DNA of 64,000 nucleotides. Source: Caulobacter sp. 602-2. Lineage in GTDB: Bacteria > Pseudomonadota > Alphaproteobacteria > Caulobacterales > Caulobacteraceae. The stretch spans positions 1 through 64,000 of the forward strand of contig NZ_JAAKGT010000014.1 of the NCBI RefSeq assembly GCF_011043625.1. Direction: 5' to 3'. The first letter of the stretch is position 1. Each line of letters opens with the position of its first letter. Below, one piece after another: positions 57,424-64,000 of this stretch. Position numbers and translations under genes: made by a program. A model generated the notes under the pieces. The model saw nothing but the letters and a program-made list of their open reading frames with translations. It was not told where the DNA came from and did no database searches.

Positions 57424-57650
57424 TGATGATCGACCACCTCCCTGTCTCCGGCGTCTGGTCCTCGCCTGATGGCCGCTTCAGCCTCGAACTGCGCCCCGAC
57501 GGCCGCTTCGTCGAGGTGCACGCCGACCCAGACAGCGTCTTCACCGGCGCCTACGTCCTGGTCGGCGAAACCCTGAAGCTGTTCGAGGACCACGGCGCGG
57601 TCGTCACCGGCCGCCTCGCCGAAGGCCGCCTCAGCCTGGGGACGGTTTAG
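57420..57650 (+). CDS. Atu4866-like small domain protein
   Basis: Protein of 76 residues. The pattern GVWSSPDGRFSLELRPDGRF, then GAYVLVGETLKLFEDHG, resembles the small beta domain named after Agrobacterium Atu4866, whose function is not known. Three ATG codons in a row (57420, 57423, 57426) make the exact start uncertain. It is coupled to the 44-codon frame upstream and is followed by the tmRNA promoter region. Confidence 0.6.
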   Translation: MMMIDHLPVSGVWSSPDGRFSLELRPDGRFVEVHADPDSVFTGAYVLVGETLKLFEDHGAVVTGRLAEGRLSLGTV

Positions 57651-57694
57651 CCGCGCCCCTTCCATCCGCAGGCCCTAGGGCCTATATTGGGTTT

Positions 57695-58018
57695 GTCCGG
57701 CTTCGGCCGAACTATGGGGATAAACGCGCACGTAATAAGCGGACTGGACCCGGGTGCGATTCCCGGCGGCTCCACCAAATCTCTCCCGAGTTATCACGGG
57801 ACTGCATGGGGCCGATCAGCATCGACAGACGTGTAAAGGTGTTTGCTTTCTCTCGGCTTGGCCCACCGTTTCGGGCCATTAAACTAAATGCGAACGATAA
57901 CTTCGCTGAAGAGTTCGCCGTCGCTGCGTAATGCGGTGCAGGTGAATTCGCCTCTTAAGTCCTAGGGGTTCAGATCCCTAGGCGGGGCCCGGAGGGAGCC
58001 TGGCAACAGAATCCCTCC
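57695..58018 (+). ncRNA. ssrA: Two-piece (circularly permuted) tmRNA
   Basis: Rescues stalled ribosomes and tags the protein for proteolysis. The gene order is permuted. The acceptor piece comes first, with T arm CCGGGTGCGATTCCCGG and acceptor strand CGGCTCC-A-CCA ending at 57777. A 30-base spacer (57778-57807) follows, then the coding piece from 57808 (GGGGCCG, pairing with CGGCTCC and giving the G3-U70 alanine identity pair). The tag frame at 57890-57931 reads ANDNFAEEFAVAA then stop, which with the charged Ala is the known Caulobacter tag. A hairpin at 57991-58018 ends the coding piece. TATATT at 57683-57688 may be the -10 box; the exact 5' end is estimated. Confidence 0.95.
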
Positions 58019-58221
58019 ACTTTCCAGATACCAAGATGTCTCGCGCCCGCCATTTCCAAGGCGATTTCAGCGTGCTCGACGACGGAATCCTGTCGCTTTT
58101 CGACACCGCCGGTCACCCTCGAAAATTTGTACGCCGCTACCGTATACGGGCGCCTTTGCCGCAGGCCCGCGACAGGTTACGCTGGCCGCTGGATTTGTCG
58201 TTTTTGCTTAATCGAAGACCC

Positions 58222-58701
58222 ATGGCCCGCACTCCTCCGACCGAAGACCTGATGCAGTACGAGGCCATGGCCCAGGACGCCCTGCGCGGCGTCGTCAAGG
58301 CCGCGCTGAAGAAGGCGGCCGCGCCCGGCGGCCTGCCCGAGCCGCACCATCTCTACATCACCTTCAAGACCCAGGCCGCCGGCGTCTCCGCGCCGCAGGA
58401 CCTGCTCTCGAAGTATCCGGACGAGATGACGATCATCCTGCAGCACCAGTACTGGGATCTCGCTCCCGGCGAGACCTTCTTCTCGGTGACGCTGAAGTTC
58501 GGCGGCCAGCCCAAGCGCCTGTCGATCCCTTATGCGGCGGTGACCCGCTTCTACGATCCTTCGGTGCAGTTCGCCCTGCAGTTCGAGGCGCCCGAGATCG
58601 AGCCCGCCCCGGTCGAGCCCGAGCCGGAGCCGACCCCGCCCGCCGCCGACGGCGACGAGGCGCCCAAGATCATCTCCCTCGACCAGTTTCGGAAGAAGTA
58701 G
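58222..58701 (+). CDS. sspB: SspB-alpha, ClpXP adaptor for ssrA-tagged proteins
   Basis: Delivers tmRNA-tagged proteins to ClpXP. Protein of 159 residues: the folded substrate-binding domain covers about 1-125 (LPEPHHLYITFKTQAAGV; YPDEMTIILQHQYWDL; FSVTLKFGGQPKRLSIPY), then a Pro/Glu linker. The C-terminal ClpX-binding motif (KIISLDQFRKK) ends the chain. It is the alpha-proteobacterial SspB type. The gene follows ssrA by about 200 bases, so tag donor and tag receptor are neighbours. A possible upstream in-frame extension into the tmRNA end is not used; ATG 58222 begins the known N-terminus. Confidence 0.95.
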   Translation: MARTPPTEDLMQYEAMAQDALRGVVKAALKKAAAPGGLPEPHHLYITFKTQAAGVSAPQDLLSKYPDEMTIILQHQYWDLAPGETFFSVTLKFGGQPKRLSIPYAAVTRFYDPSVQFALQFEAPEIEPAPVEPEPEPTPPAADGDEAPKIISLDQFRKK

Positions 58702-58704
58702 GCC

Positions 58705-59175
58705 TTGAGCGACATCGCCTCGGACGAGCCTCAAACCCTCACCGACGAGGCGATCCTCGCGCGTTTCACGGCCTCGAAGAACGCACCGCCCAGCGCCCGG
58801 ACGCTGGGTTTCAAGCTCATCGGCGTCAGTCAGGCCGAGCGGCGCGTCGAGATCGCCTTCGACGCCCGCGCCGACCTGCTGGCCAATCCGATGGGCCAGG
58901 TCCAGGGCGGCTTCGTCTGCGCCATGCTCGACGAATGCATGTCGGTGGCCGGCATGATCGCCTCGGGCATGACCCACGTGGTTCCCACGCTTGAGATGAA
59001 GACCAGCTTCCTGCGGCCGGCCATGCCCGGCGCGCTGCGCGGCGTCGGCCGGGTGGTGAAGTGGGGCCGCACGGTGTGCTTCATGGAGGGCGAGCTCTAC
59101 GACGCCGAGGGCCGGCTGCTGGCCACGTCCACGGGCACGGCGCTGCCGACGCCCTTCGCCAAGTTCAAGAAATAG
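58705..59175 (+). CDS. PaaI-family hotdog thioesterase
   Basis: Protein of 156 residues with the PaaI hotdog fold: NPMGQVQGGFVCAMLDECM near residue 55 holds the catalytic Asn/Gly and acidic residue, followed by VPTLEMKTSFLRPAMPGALRG-like strands and GRLLATSTGTALP near the end. It probably hydrolyses an acyl- or aryl-CoA thioester; the substrate is unknown. The start is TTG 58705, 3 bases after the sspB stop, with purine-rich GGAAGAAG upstream in the sspB tail, so it is co-transcribed with sspB. Confidence 0.87.
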   Translation: MSDIASDEPQTLTDEAILARFTASKNAPPSARTLGFKLIGVSQAERRVEIAFDARADLLANPMGQVQGGFVCAMLDECMSVAGMIASGMTHVVPTLEMKTSFLRPAMPGALRGVGRVVKWGRTVCFMEGELYDAEGRLLATSTGTALPTPFAKFKK

Positions 59176-59182
59176 GCGCGCC

Positions 59183-59983
59183 ATGGCCCGGGCGGCGAGC
59201 TTCCTGATCGGCCTGCTGCTGGCCCTGCTGGCCATCGCGCCCGCCCATGCCGAGGGGCCGTTCGACCGCTGGGCGGCCGTAGTCGTGGCCGGCGACTTCC
59301 GCGCCCATTCCGGCGGCTCGACCGAGGCTTTCGACAACGCCCGCCGCGACATCTCGCAAAGCCTGACCGCTCTTGGCTTCCCCGCCCCGGCGCAGTTCTC
59401 GACCCGCCCCAAGCGCTATCCCTCCCAGGACGTGGCGGCCTCCGACGCCAAGTCGATCCAGGCCGGGCTGGCCTCGGCCGCCCAGGCCGCGCCGGCAGGC
59501 TGCTTCGTCTACATCACCTCGCACGGCGCGCCCGAGGGCGTGGTGATGGGCGAAAAGATCCTGCGCCCCCAGCGCCTGGCGGCGATGGTCGACGACGCCT
59601 GCCCTGGCCGGCCGTCGATCGTGGTGATCTCGGCCTGCTTCTCGGGCGTGTTCGTTCCGGTCCTGGAGCGCGACGATCGTATGATCCTGACCGCCGCGCG
59701 CCCCGATCGCACCTCGTTCGGCTGCGGCGAAAGCGACCGCTATCCCTATTTCGACGACTGCTTCCTGTCCGAGATCGGCAAGGCCCGCGACTTCGCCGCG
59801 CTCGGCCGCGCGGTCCAGGCCTGCGTGGCGCGCAAGGAGGTCGACACGGGCATGACCCCGCCGTCGGAGCCGCAGATGTGGATCGGCCCCGAACTGCGCC
59901 CCCTGCTGCCCCTCTATGCCTTCTCCAAGGCGCGAAAGCCGGCGCCGCCCCCGGTCTCGACGAGCCAGCCGGCTGGAAACTGA
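59183..59983 (+). CDS. Exported C13-family (legumain-like) cysteine peptidase
   Basis: Protein of 266 residues with signal peptide (FLIGLLLALLAIAPAHA). The caspase-like fold of peptidase family C13 is indicated by the catalytic dyad: His114 in YITSHGAPEG and Cys152 in VISACFSGVF. FDNARRDISQSL near residue 50 and RPDRTSFGCGESDRYPYF near residue 172 fit the family. Legumains cut after Asn or Asp; bacterial members are little studied. It follows the thioesterase by 7 bases, in the same operon as sspB, and would act in the periplasm, away from ClpXP. Confidence 0.85.
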   Translation: MARAASFLIGLLLALLAIAPAHAEGPFDRWAAVVVAGDFRAHSGGSTEAFDNARRDISQSLTALGFPAPAQFSTRPKRYPSQDVAASDAKSIQAGLASAAQAAPAGCFVYITSHGAPEGVVMGEKILRPQRLAAMVDDACPGRPSIVVISACFSGVFVPVLERDDRMILTAARPDRTSFGCGESDRYPYFDDCFLSEIGKARDFAALGRAVQACVARKEVDTGMTPPSEPQMWIGPELRPLLPLYAFSKARKPAPPPVSTSQPAGN

Positions 59984-60089
59984 ACAGCCCGACTGACGCA
60001 GCGGCAGTTTTCTTCCCGGGGCCGGTGTCCCTCGCCGCGCGAATTGGCCTAAGAAGGCCACGAGGGGCTCTATCGGCGAGGTGGGATAC

Positions 60090-62204
60090 GTGACGTTGCG
60101 TTTGTCGTCCAAGGTCGCGCGGTGCGCGGCGGTCGTTGGGATCTGGCTGGCTGGCGCGGGCAGCGCCACGAGCCAAAGCACGGCGCCGACGGCTCCGATA
60201 CCGACCGCGCCGCGCGCCCCGGCTCCCGCCACGACCACGCCGAGGACCACGCCGCCCGTTCGCGCCGCACGCCCGGCCACGCCGGCCGCCGCTCCGGTCG
60301 TGACGCCGCCTGCCGCGCCCGCCCTGCCCGGCGTCACGCCCCTGCCCGCGCCCGAGCTGGAAGCCTTCGTCGACGGCTTCGTCCGCCGGTCCATGAACCA
60401 GGACCACATCGCCGGCGTCACCGTCTCGGTGGTTCAGAACGGCCAGGTGGTGCTGAAGAAGGGCTACGGCGTCGCCAGCCTGTCGGGCGGCCGTCGGGTC
60501 GATCCGGACCGCACGCTGTTCCGCATCGGCTCGATCTCCAAGACCTTCACCTGGATCGCCCTGCAGAACGAGATCGACGCCGGCCGCATCCGCCCCGACA
60601 CGCCGATCAACGTCTATCTGCCCGAGAAGCTTCAGGTCCGCGACCAGGGCAAGAAGAACCCGGTGCGGGTGCGCGACCTCTACAACCACACCCCCGGCTT
60701 CGAGGACCGCGCGCTGGGCCAGCTCTTCGAACGTGAAGAGCGCCGTATCCGGCCGCTGGACGTCTATCTGCGCCAGGAGCGCCCCAACCGGGTGCGCGAG
60801 CCGGGCGTGCTGCCGGCCTACTCGAACTATGGCGTGGCCCTGGTCGGCGCGGCCCTGGCCAACACCGGCGCCAAGCCCTTCGAGGACCTGATCGCCGAAC
60901 GCGTGATCGTGCCGGCGCGCCTGACCCGCACCACTTTCCGCGAGCCCCGCGCCTGGCGCGACGACCTGCCCGCACCCATGGCCCCCGCCCTGGCCGCCGA
61001 TATGGCGGAAGGCTATCGCTGGACGCCGCTGGGCCTGCAGGCCCAGCCGGTGGAGTTCATCGGCCAGATCGCCCCGGCCGGCTCGGCCTCGAGCACCGCC
61101 GCCGACATGGCCCGCTACATGACCCTGCTGCTGAACGGCGGGACGATCGACGGCCGCACCGTGTTCTCGGCCCGCGCGGCCCAGGCGTTCCGCACGCCCA
61201 GCTATCGCCCCGCGGCCGGCGCCGCCGGCCTGAACAGCGGCTTCCAGGACATCGCCCTGCCCGGCAATCGTCGCGGCTTCGGCCACGGCGGCGCGACCCT
61301 CTGGTTCCACTCCAACATGGTGATCGTCCCGGACCTGGGCCTGGGCGTCTTCGTCTCGGTCAACACCGACACCGGCCAGAGCCTGCCCGCGACCCTTCCG
61401 TCGGCCATCGTCGAGCGCTTCTACGCGCCGGCCCGCGCGGTCCCGGCCTTCACGCCGCTGACCGCCGAAGCGGCCGCACTCTATGCGGGCGACTACCTGA
61501 CCGACCGGCGCGCCTATGGCGGCCTGGAAGGCTTCGTGAACCGTCTGATCGGCGTGGCCAAGGTGCGCGCCAGCGCCCAGGGAGGCCTTGCCGTGACCAC
61601 CGACGGCCAGACGCGCCTGTGGATTCCGACCGACCGCGAGGACGTCTTCAAGGCCGCGGACGGCACCGACATGCTGGTGTTCCAGCGCCAGGACGGAACG
61701 CCCGCGCGGTTCTTCGCCCCCTCGGGGATCTCCGCCTACGAGCGGGTCGGCCCGCTGTTCAAGCAGGGCGTCCTGTCCGGCGCGACCCTGCTGGCCGCCC
61801 TGGCCTCGATCGCCACCCTGGCGGGCGTGTTCGTGCGCAGCCGCCGCGACACCCGCCAGACCACCAGCCAGGCCCGCGCCAGCCTGCTGCAGACCACCCA
61901 GGCCGTGCTGTGGCTGACGGCCATCGCCTGCGTTGGCGTTTTCGCGCTCGGCTCGGGCGACGTCGCCTCCGTGGTCTTCGGCTGGCCCAGCGGCTGGCTG
62001 CTGACGGCCTCGGCCTGCGCCTTCATCGCCACCATCCTGACCCTGGTGACCCTGGCCATGACGCCCGTCGTCTGGCGCGGCGGCCGTCGTGTCGACAGCT
62101 GGAACGACCTGCGCAAACTGTGCTTCACAGTCACCGCGCTGATCTTCATCGGCTTCGCCATCGTGCTGGCCGCCTGGGGCTTCCTCGAGTTCTGGAACAC
62201 CTGA
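60090..62204 (+). CDS. Beta-lactamase-fold serine hydrolase with C-terminal membrane domain
   Basis: Protein of 704 residues. A hydrophobic N-terminal segment (AAVVGIWLAGAGSA) is followed by a long Pro/Thr/Ala linker (30-90). The class C beta-lactamase/PBP domain (90-450) has the nucleophile motif SISK in FRIGSISKTFTW, tyrosine motif YSNYG and HGG in GFGHGGATLWF. A DUF3471-like beta region follows (AEAAALYAGDYLTD). The last 150 residues contain about four membrane helices. Such proteins are periplasm-facing peptidases or esterases anchored in the inner membrane. GTG 60090 follows GAGGTGG; GTG 60081 is an alternative. Confidence 0.85.
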   Translation: MTLRLSSKVARCAAVVGIWLAGAGSATSQSTAPTAPIPTAPRAPAPATTTPRTTPPVRAARPATPAAAPVVTPPAAPALPGVTPLPAPELEAFVDGFVRRSMNQDHIAGVTVSVVQNGQVVLKKGYGVASLSGGRRVDPDRTLFRIGSISKTFTWIALQNEIDAGRIRPDTPINVYLPEKLQVRDQGKKNPVRVRDLYNHTPGFEDRALGQLFEREERRIRPLDVYLRQERPNRVREPGVLPAYSNYGVALVGAALANTGAKPFEDLIAERVIVPARLTRTTFREPRAWRDDLPAPMAPALAADMAEGYRWTPLGLQAQPVEFIGQIAPAGSASSTAADMARYMTLLLNGGTIDGRTVFSARAAQAFRTPSYRPAAGAAGLNSGFQDIALPGNRRGFGHGGATLWFHSNMVIVPDLGLGVFVSVNTDTGQSLPATLPSAIVERFYAPARAVPAFTPLTAEAAALYAGDYLTDRRAYGGLEGFVNRLIGVAKVRASAQGGLAVTTDGQTRLWIPTDREDVFKAADGTDMLVFQRQDGTPARFFAPSGISAYERVGPLFKQGVLSGATLLAALASIATLAGVFVRSRRDTRQTTSQARASLLQTTQAVLWLTAIACVGVFALGSGDVASVVFGWPSGWLLTASACAFIATILTLVTLAMTPVVWRGGRRVDSWNDLRKLCFTVTALIFIGFAIVLAAWGFLEFWNT

Positions 62205-62224
62205 TCCGGCACGCCGCGTGCAGG

Positions 62225-62252
62225 CTCCCCCGTCGTAGCGACGATGGGGGAG
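62225..62252. repeat. Intergenic hairpin, family B-like
   Basis: CTCCCCC (62225-62231) pairs with GGGGGAG (62246-62252), and GTCG with CGAC, leaving a TAG loop and a 3-base bulge. It resembles the family B units at 13933 and 49861. It lies between the serine hydrolase and a small membrane protein and may be a terminator without a T run. Confidence 0.5.
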
Positions 62253-62259
62253 TTCGCGC

Positions 62260-62652
62260 GTGTCGAAACGGAACGTCTGTATCCTGGCCGGGGCGGGCCT
62301 GGGCGTCTGGCTGGCGGCGACGCTGTTCTACGGGGCCTTCGGCAGCGCGCTGATCGAACGGGCCTTCTGGTTCTACGCCCTGAACGCCTTTCTCGCCGCA
62401 GCGCTGGGCGCCTTCGCCTTCCAGGCCACCGCTCGGCTGCTGCGCATTCCCCGCGCCCGACGCCTTTATCCGGCCGTGGCCTTCGCGCTGCCCGGGGTCG
62501 CCGCTGCGAACCTGATCCTGCTTGATCTCGTGCCTTTGGCCCCCGGGGCCGAACCGTCGAGCACCGGCCGCTACCTGGCCTTCCTGATCGTGCTCTACAT
62601 CTCGGTCGGCGCGTCAGTCTTCGAGCGTACCCCGCAGAAAGCGCGACTCTAG
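62260..62652 (+). CDS. Small four-helix membrane protein
   Basis: Protein of 130 residues with four hydrophobic segments (ILAGAGLGVWLAATLFYGAF; FYALNAFLAAALGAFAFQ; YPAVAFALPGVAAANLILL; YLAFLIVLYISVGAS). The start is GTG 62260. No family is recognised with confidence. Its last 39 bases overlap the convergent RusA-like gene. Confidence 0.65.
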   Translation: MSKRNVCILAGAGLGVWLAATLFYGAFGSALIERAFWFYALNAFLAAALGAFAFQATARLLRIPRARRLYPAVAFALPGVAAANLILLDLVPLAPGAEPSSTGRYLAFLIVLYISVGASVFERTPQKARL

Positions 62653-63057
62653 CTTTCGCACCACGATGACGATCCGCTCGCGCTCGCCCGGACGCCGCTC
62701 GACCAGCAGGCGGGCGACCTGGGCGTCGTCGTGGAAGGCATAGCCCTTGATGGCGTCCAGCAGCGCCTTGGCCAGGTTGTCGAGGTCCAGCCACGGCGGC
62801 TCGCCGACGAACTCCATGCCGATCTCGACCGAGAACTCTCCCCAGGCCGGCCGCGAGCCGCGCCAGGACTTGCGGAAGAACTCGTAGATCAGCGGCTTGT
62901 AGTACTTGGCCTGGGTGGTCAGGCCGTCGACCACGATCGTCAGTTCGCCGCCCGCCTCGCGAGCGCGGACCTTGCCGTGATGCGTCCAGTCGTCTTGCAA
63001 GCGCGCGGTCTCCAGGCCCGCCGGCGCGGCGGGCGTTCGAGCGCTGTCTACGCGCAC
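62614..63057 (-). CDS. RusA-family Holliday junction resolvase-like protein
   Basis: Protein of 147 residues. The core PPWLDLDNLAKALLDAIKG near residue 87, followed by FHDDAQV, matches the active site of RusA: Asp91, Asp93, Lys97 and the Asp110/Asp111 pair align with the catalytic Asp and Lys set of the phage-derived E. coli enzyme. It would cut four-way DNA junctions. RusA genes are normally in prophages, but no phage genes are nearby. The start is GTG 63057, 5 bases after the upstream acyltransferase-like gene, so it is co-transcribed with it. The 3' end overlaps the convergent gene. Confidence 0.8.
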   Translation of the reverse strand: MRVDSARTPAAPAGLETARLQDDWTHHGKVRAREAGGELTIVVDGLTTQAKYYKPLIYEFFRKSWRGSRPAWGEFSVEIGMEFVGEPPWLDLDNLAKALLDAIKGYAFHDDAQVARLLVERRPGERERIVIVVRKLESRFLRGTLED

Positions 63058-63062
63058 CGTCC

Positions 63063-64000
63063 CTAGAGGCGCAAATGGATCCCGCGCCGGTGCAGCGGGA
63101 TCAGGATCGCTAGGATGAAGGCCAGCACGGCGAAGGCGCAGGCCAGGGACGCGGCCTTGAGATCGGGGATGACCCGCAAGGCCAGGTCATAGACCAGACC
63201 CTGGGCCGAGTTCCCGCCCGGCAGCAGCCGCATCGAGCCGAAGATCCCCAGCAGCTGCGACAGGATGAATGCCAGGATGGCGTTGCCGCCGAAGATGCTC
63301 AGCGGCGCGGCCACCTTCAGTACGGCCCTGGAACCCGACAGCAGGTCGAGCACGAACAGCGCCGCCATCGAAAGGCCGCTGCTGAGCAGGGCGAAGCTGG
63401 GCGTCCAGATCGACTTGTTGATCGGCATGACGCCGTCCAGCAGCAGGCCGCCGGCGATCAACGCCGCCGACAGCAGCGCCAGGGCGATGCGGCTCGCCCC
63501 GCCCCGCGCCAGCAAGGCGGCGGCGATGGCGCCGATCAGCACGTTGACGACCGCCGGAAGGGTCGAGAGCAGGCCTTCGGGATCGTAGGTGACGCCGACG
63601 CCCTCGGTCGTGCCGTGCTTCCAGAGGTGCGGAATGGTGATCACCGCCCGGTCGATGAAGGCCGGCAAAGAGCCGTGCGAGTCGAGCCGGCCGGCGCCGA
63701 ACCCCGGGACCGGAGCAAAAGCCAGCAAGGCCCAGTAGATCGCCAGCAGGACGAAGGCCGCCGCGGAGACGGCGACGAAGCTGAACTTCAGACGGCTTCC
63801 GGCCCGCGGCGCGGCCAGCACGCAGATCGCCACGCCCAGTGCGTAGCAGAGGCCGATGCGCTGCAGGATGCCCGGCAGGCGAAGATGAGCGAGATCGAAC
63901 TTCGGCAGGGCGTTCAGCAGCAGGCCCAGCAGGATCAGCAGCGCCGTGCGGCGTGCGACCTTGATCCAGAAGGCCGCCGAGGATCGGTCGCCGGGCGTCA
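63063..64000 (-). CDS. HGSNAT/DUF5009-type multi-pass membrane protein, 5' end outside window
   Basis: The frame is open to the window edge, so the N-terminus is missing; 311 codons are present. The sequence contains at least seven hydrophobic helices and the segment HLRLPGILQRIGLCYALG near the edge, characteristic of the heparan-alpha-glucosaminide N-acetyltransferase-like (DUF5009) family. Later segments include DPEGLLSTLPAVVNVLIGAIAA and INKSIWTPSFALLSSGLSM. Bacterial members probably acylate sugars at the membrane; the donor and acceptor are unknown. It ends 5 bases before the RusA-like gene. Confidence 0.85.
   Translation of the reverse strand, partial: TPGDRSSAAFWIKVARRTALLILLGLLLNALPKFDLAHLRLPGILQRIGLCYALGVAICVLAAPRAGSRLKFSFVAVSAAAFVLLAIYWALLAFAPVPGFGAGRLDSHGSLPAFIDRAVITIPHLWKHGTTEGVGVTYDPEGLLSTLPAVVNVLIGAIAAALLARGGASRIALALLSAALIAGGLLLDGVMPINKSIWTPSFALLSSGLSMAALFVLDLLSGSRAVLKVAAPLSIFGGNAILAFILSQLLGIFGSMRLLPGGNSAQGLVYDLALRVIPDLKAASLACAFAVLAFILAILIPLHRRGIHLRL

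Noticed and set aside
62614..63057. Prophage suggested by the RusA-like gene
   Set aside because: No integrase, capsid, tail or lysis genes and no attachment-site duplication are visible nearby.

Overview
The window is chromosomal DNA of a high-GC alphaproteobacterium, most likely Caulobacter or a close relative in the Caulobacteraceae. Four things point there. A circularly permuted two-piece tmRNA encodes the tag known from Caulobacter crescentus (AANDNFAEEFAVAA, the first Ala coming from the charged tmRNA). A SspB-alpha adaptor gene lies directly downstream of it. An ilvB-ilvH operon carries a short attenuator leader peptide. Palindromic intergenic repeats recur at gene ends throughout. I see no phage, plasmid, transposon or CRISPR array.

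Layout. 0-7.6 kb: an AceE-like transketolase, a two-gene RND efflux operon with a palindrome-rich upstream region, and a class II aldolase-like gene. 7.8-13.9 kb: a DUF969-DUF979-DUF2891 operon, then ligA followed after 1 bp by an exonuclease with a LigA-like BRCT domain. 14-18.3 kb: a three-gene metabolic operon, motB and bpt. 18.4-19.7 kb: a short, visibly less GC-rich islet of small unknown genes. 19.7-23.5 kb: an SDR, a beta-lactamase-fold hydrolase, a small membrane protein and an SGNH hydrolase.

23.5-44.3 kb is the centrepiece, a locus for pectin (rhamnogalacturonan-I type) and L-rhamnose use. A divergent pair of operons around 27.24-27.45 kb encodes an IclR regulator, L-rhamnose dehydrogenase, an LldD-type L-lactate dehydrogenase and a CE12-like acetylesterase on the minus strand. 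The plus strand carries L-rhamnonate dehydratase, a diketo-deoxyrhamnonate hydrolase, a keto-deoxyrhamnonate dehydrogenase, a lactonase, rhamnose mutarotase, a 1,264-residue GH43-like/GH35 fusion, a GH105 hydrolase and a GPH-type sugar symporter. A second minus-strand cluster encodes another acetylesterase, an alpha/beta esterase, a GH28 enzyme and a hybrid histidine kinase. Together these would de-acetylate and trim pectic side chains, import and split disaccharides, and oxidise L-rhamnose to pyruvate plus L-lactate without phosphorylation. LldD would then convert the lactate to pyruvate. No TonB-dependent receptor, rhamnogalacturonan lyase or rhamnosidase is visible here.

44.4-64 kb is mostly housekeeping: tRNA-Lys(UUU), a lipoprotein, mrp, hflK-hflC, an HAD phosphatase with serB, miaA, ilvB-ilvH with its attenuator, ssrA-sspB, a hotdog thioesterase, a legumain-like C13 peptidase, a membrane-anchored beta-lactamase-fold protein, a RusA-like nuclease and a right-edge fragment of an HGSNAT/DUF5009-type membrane protein.
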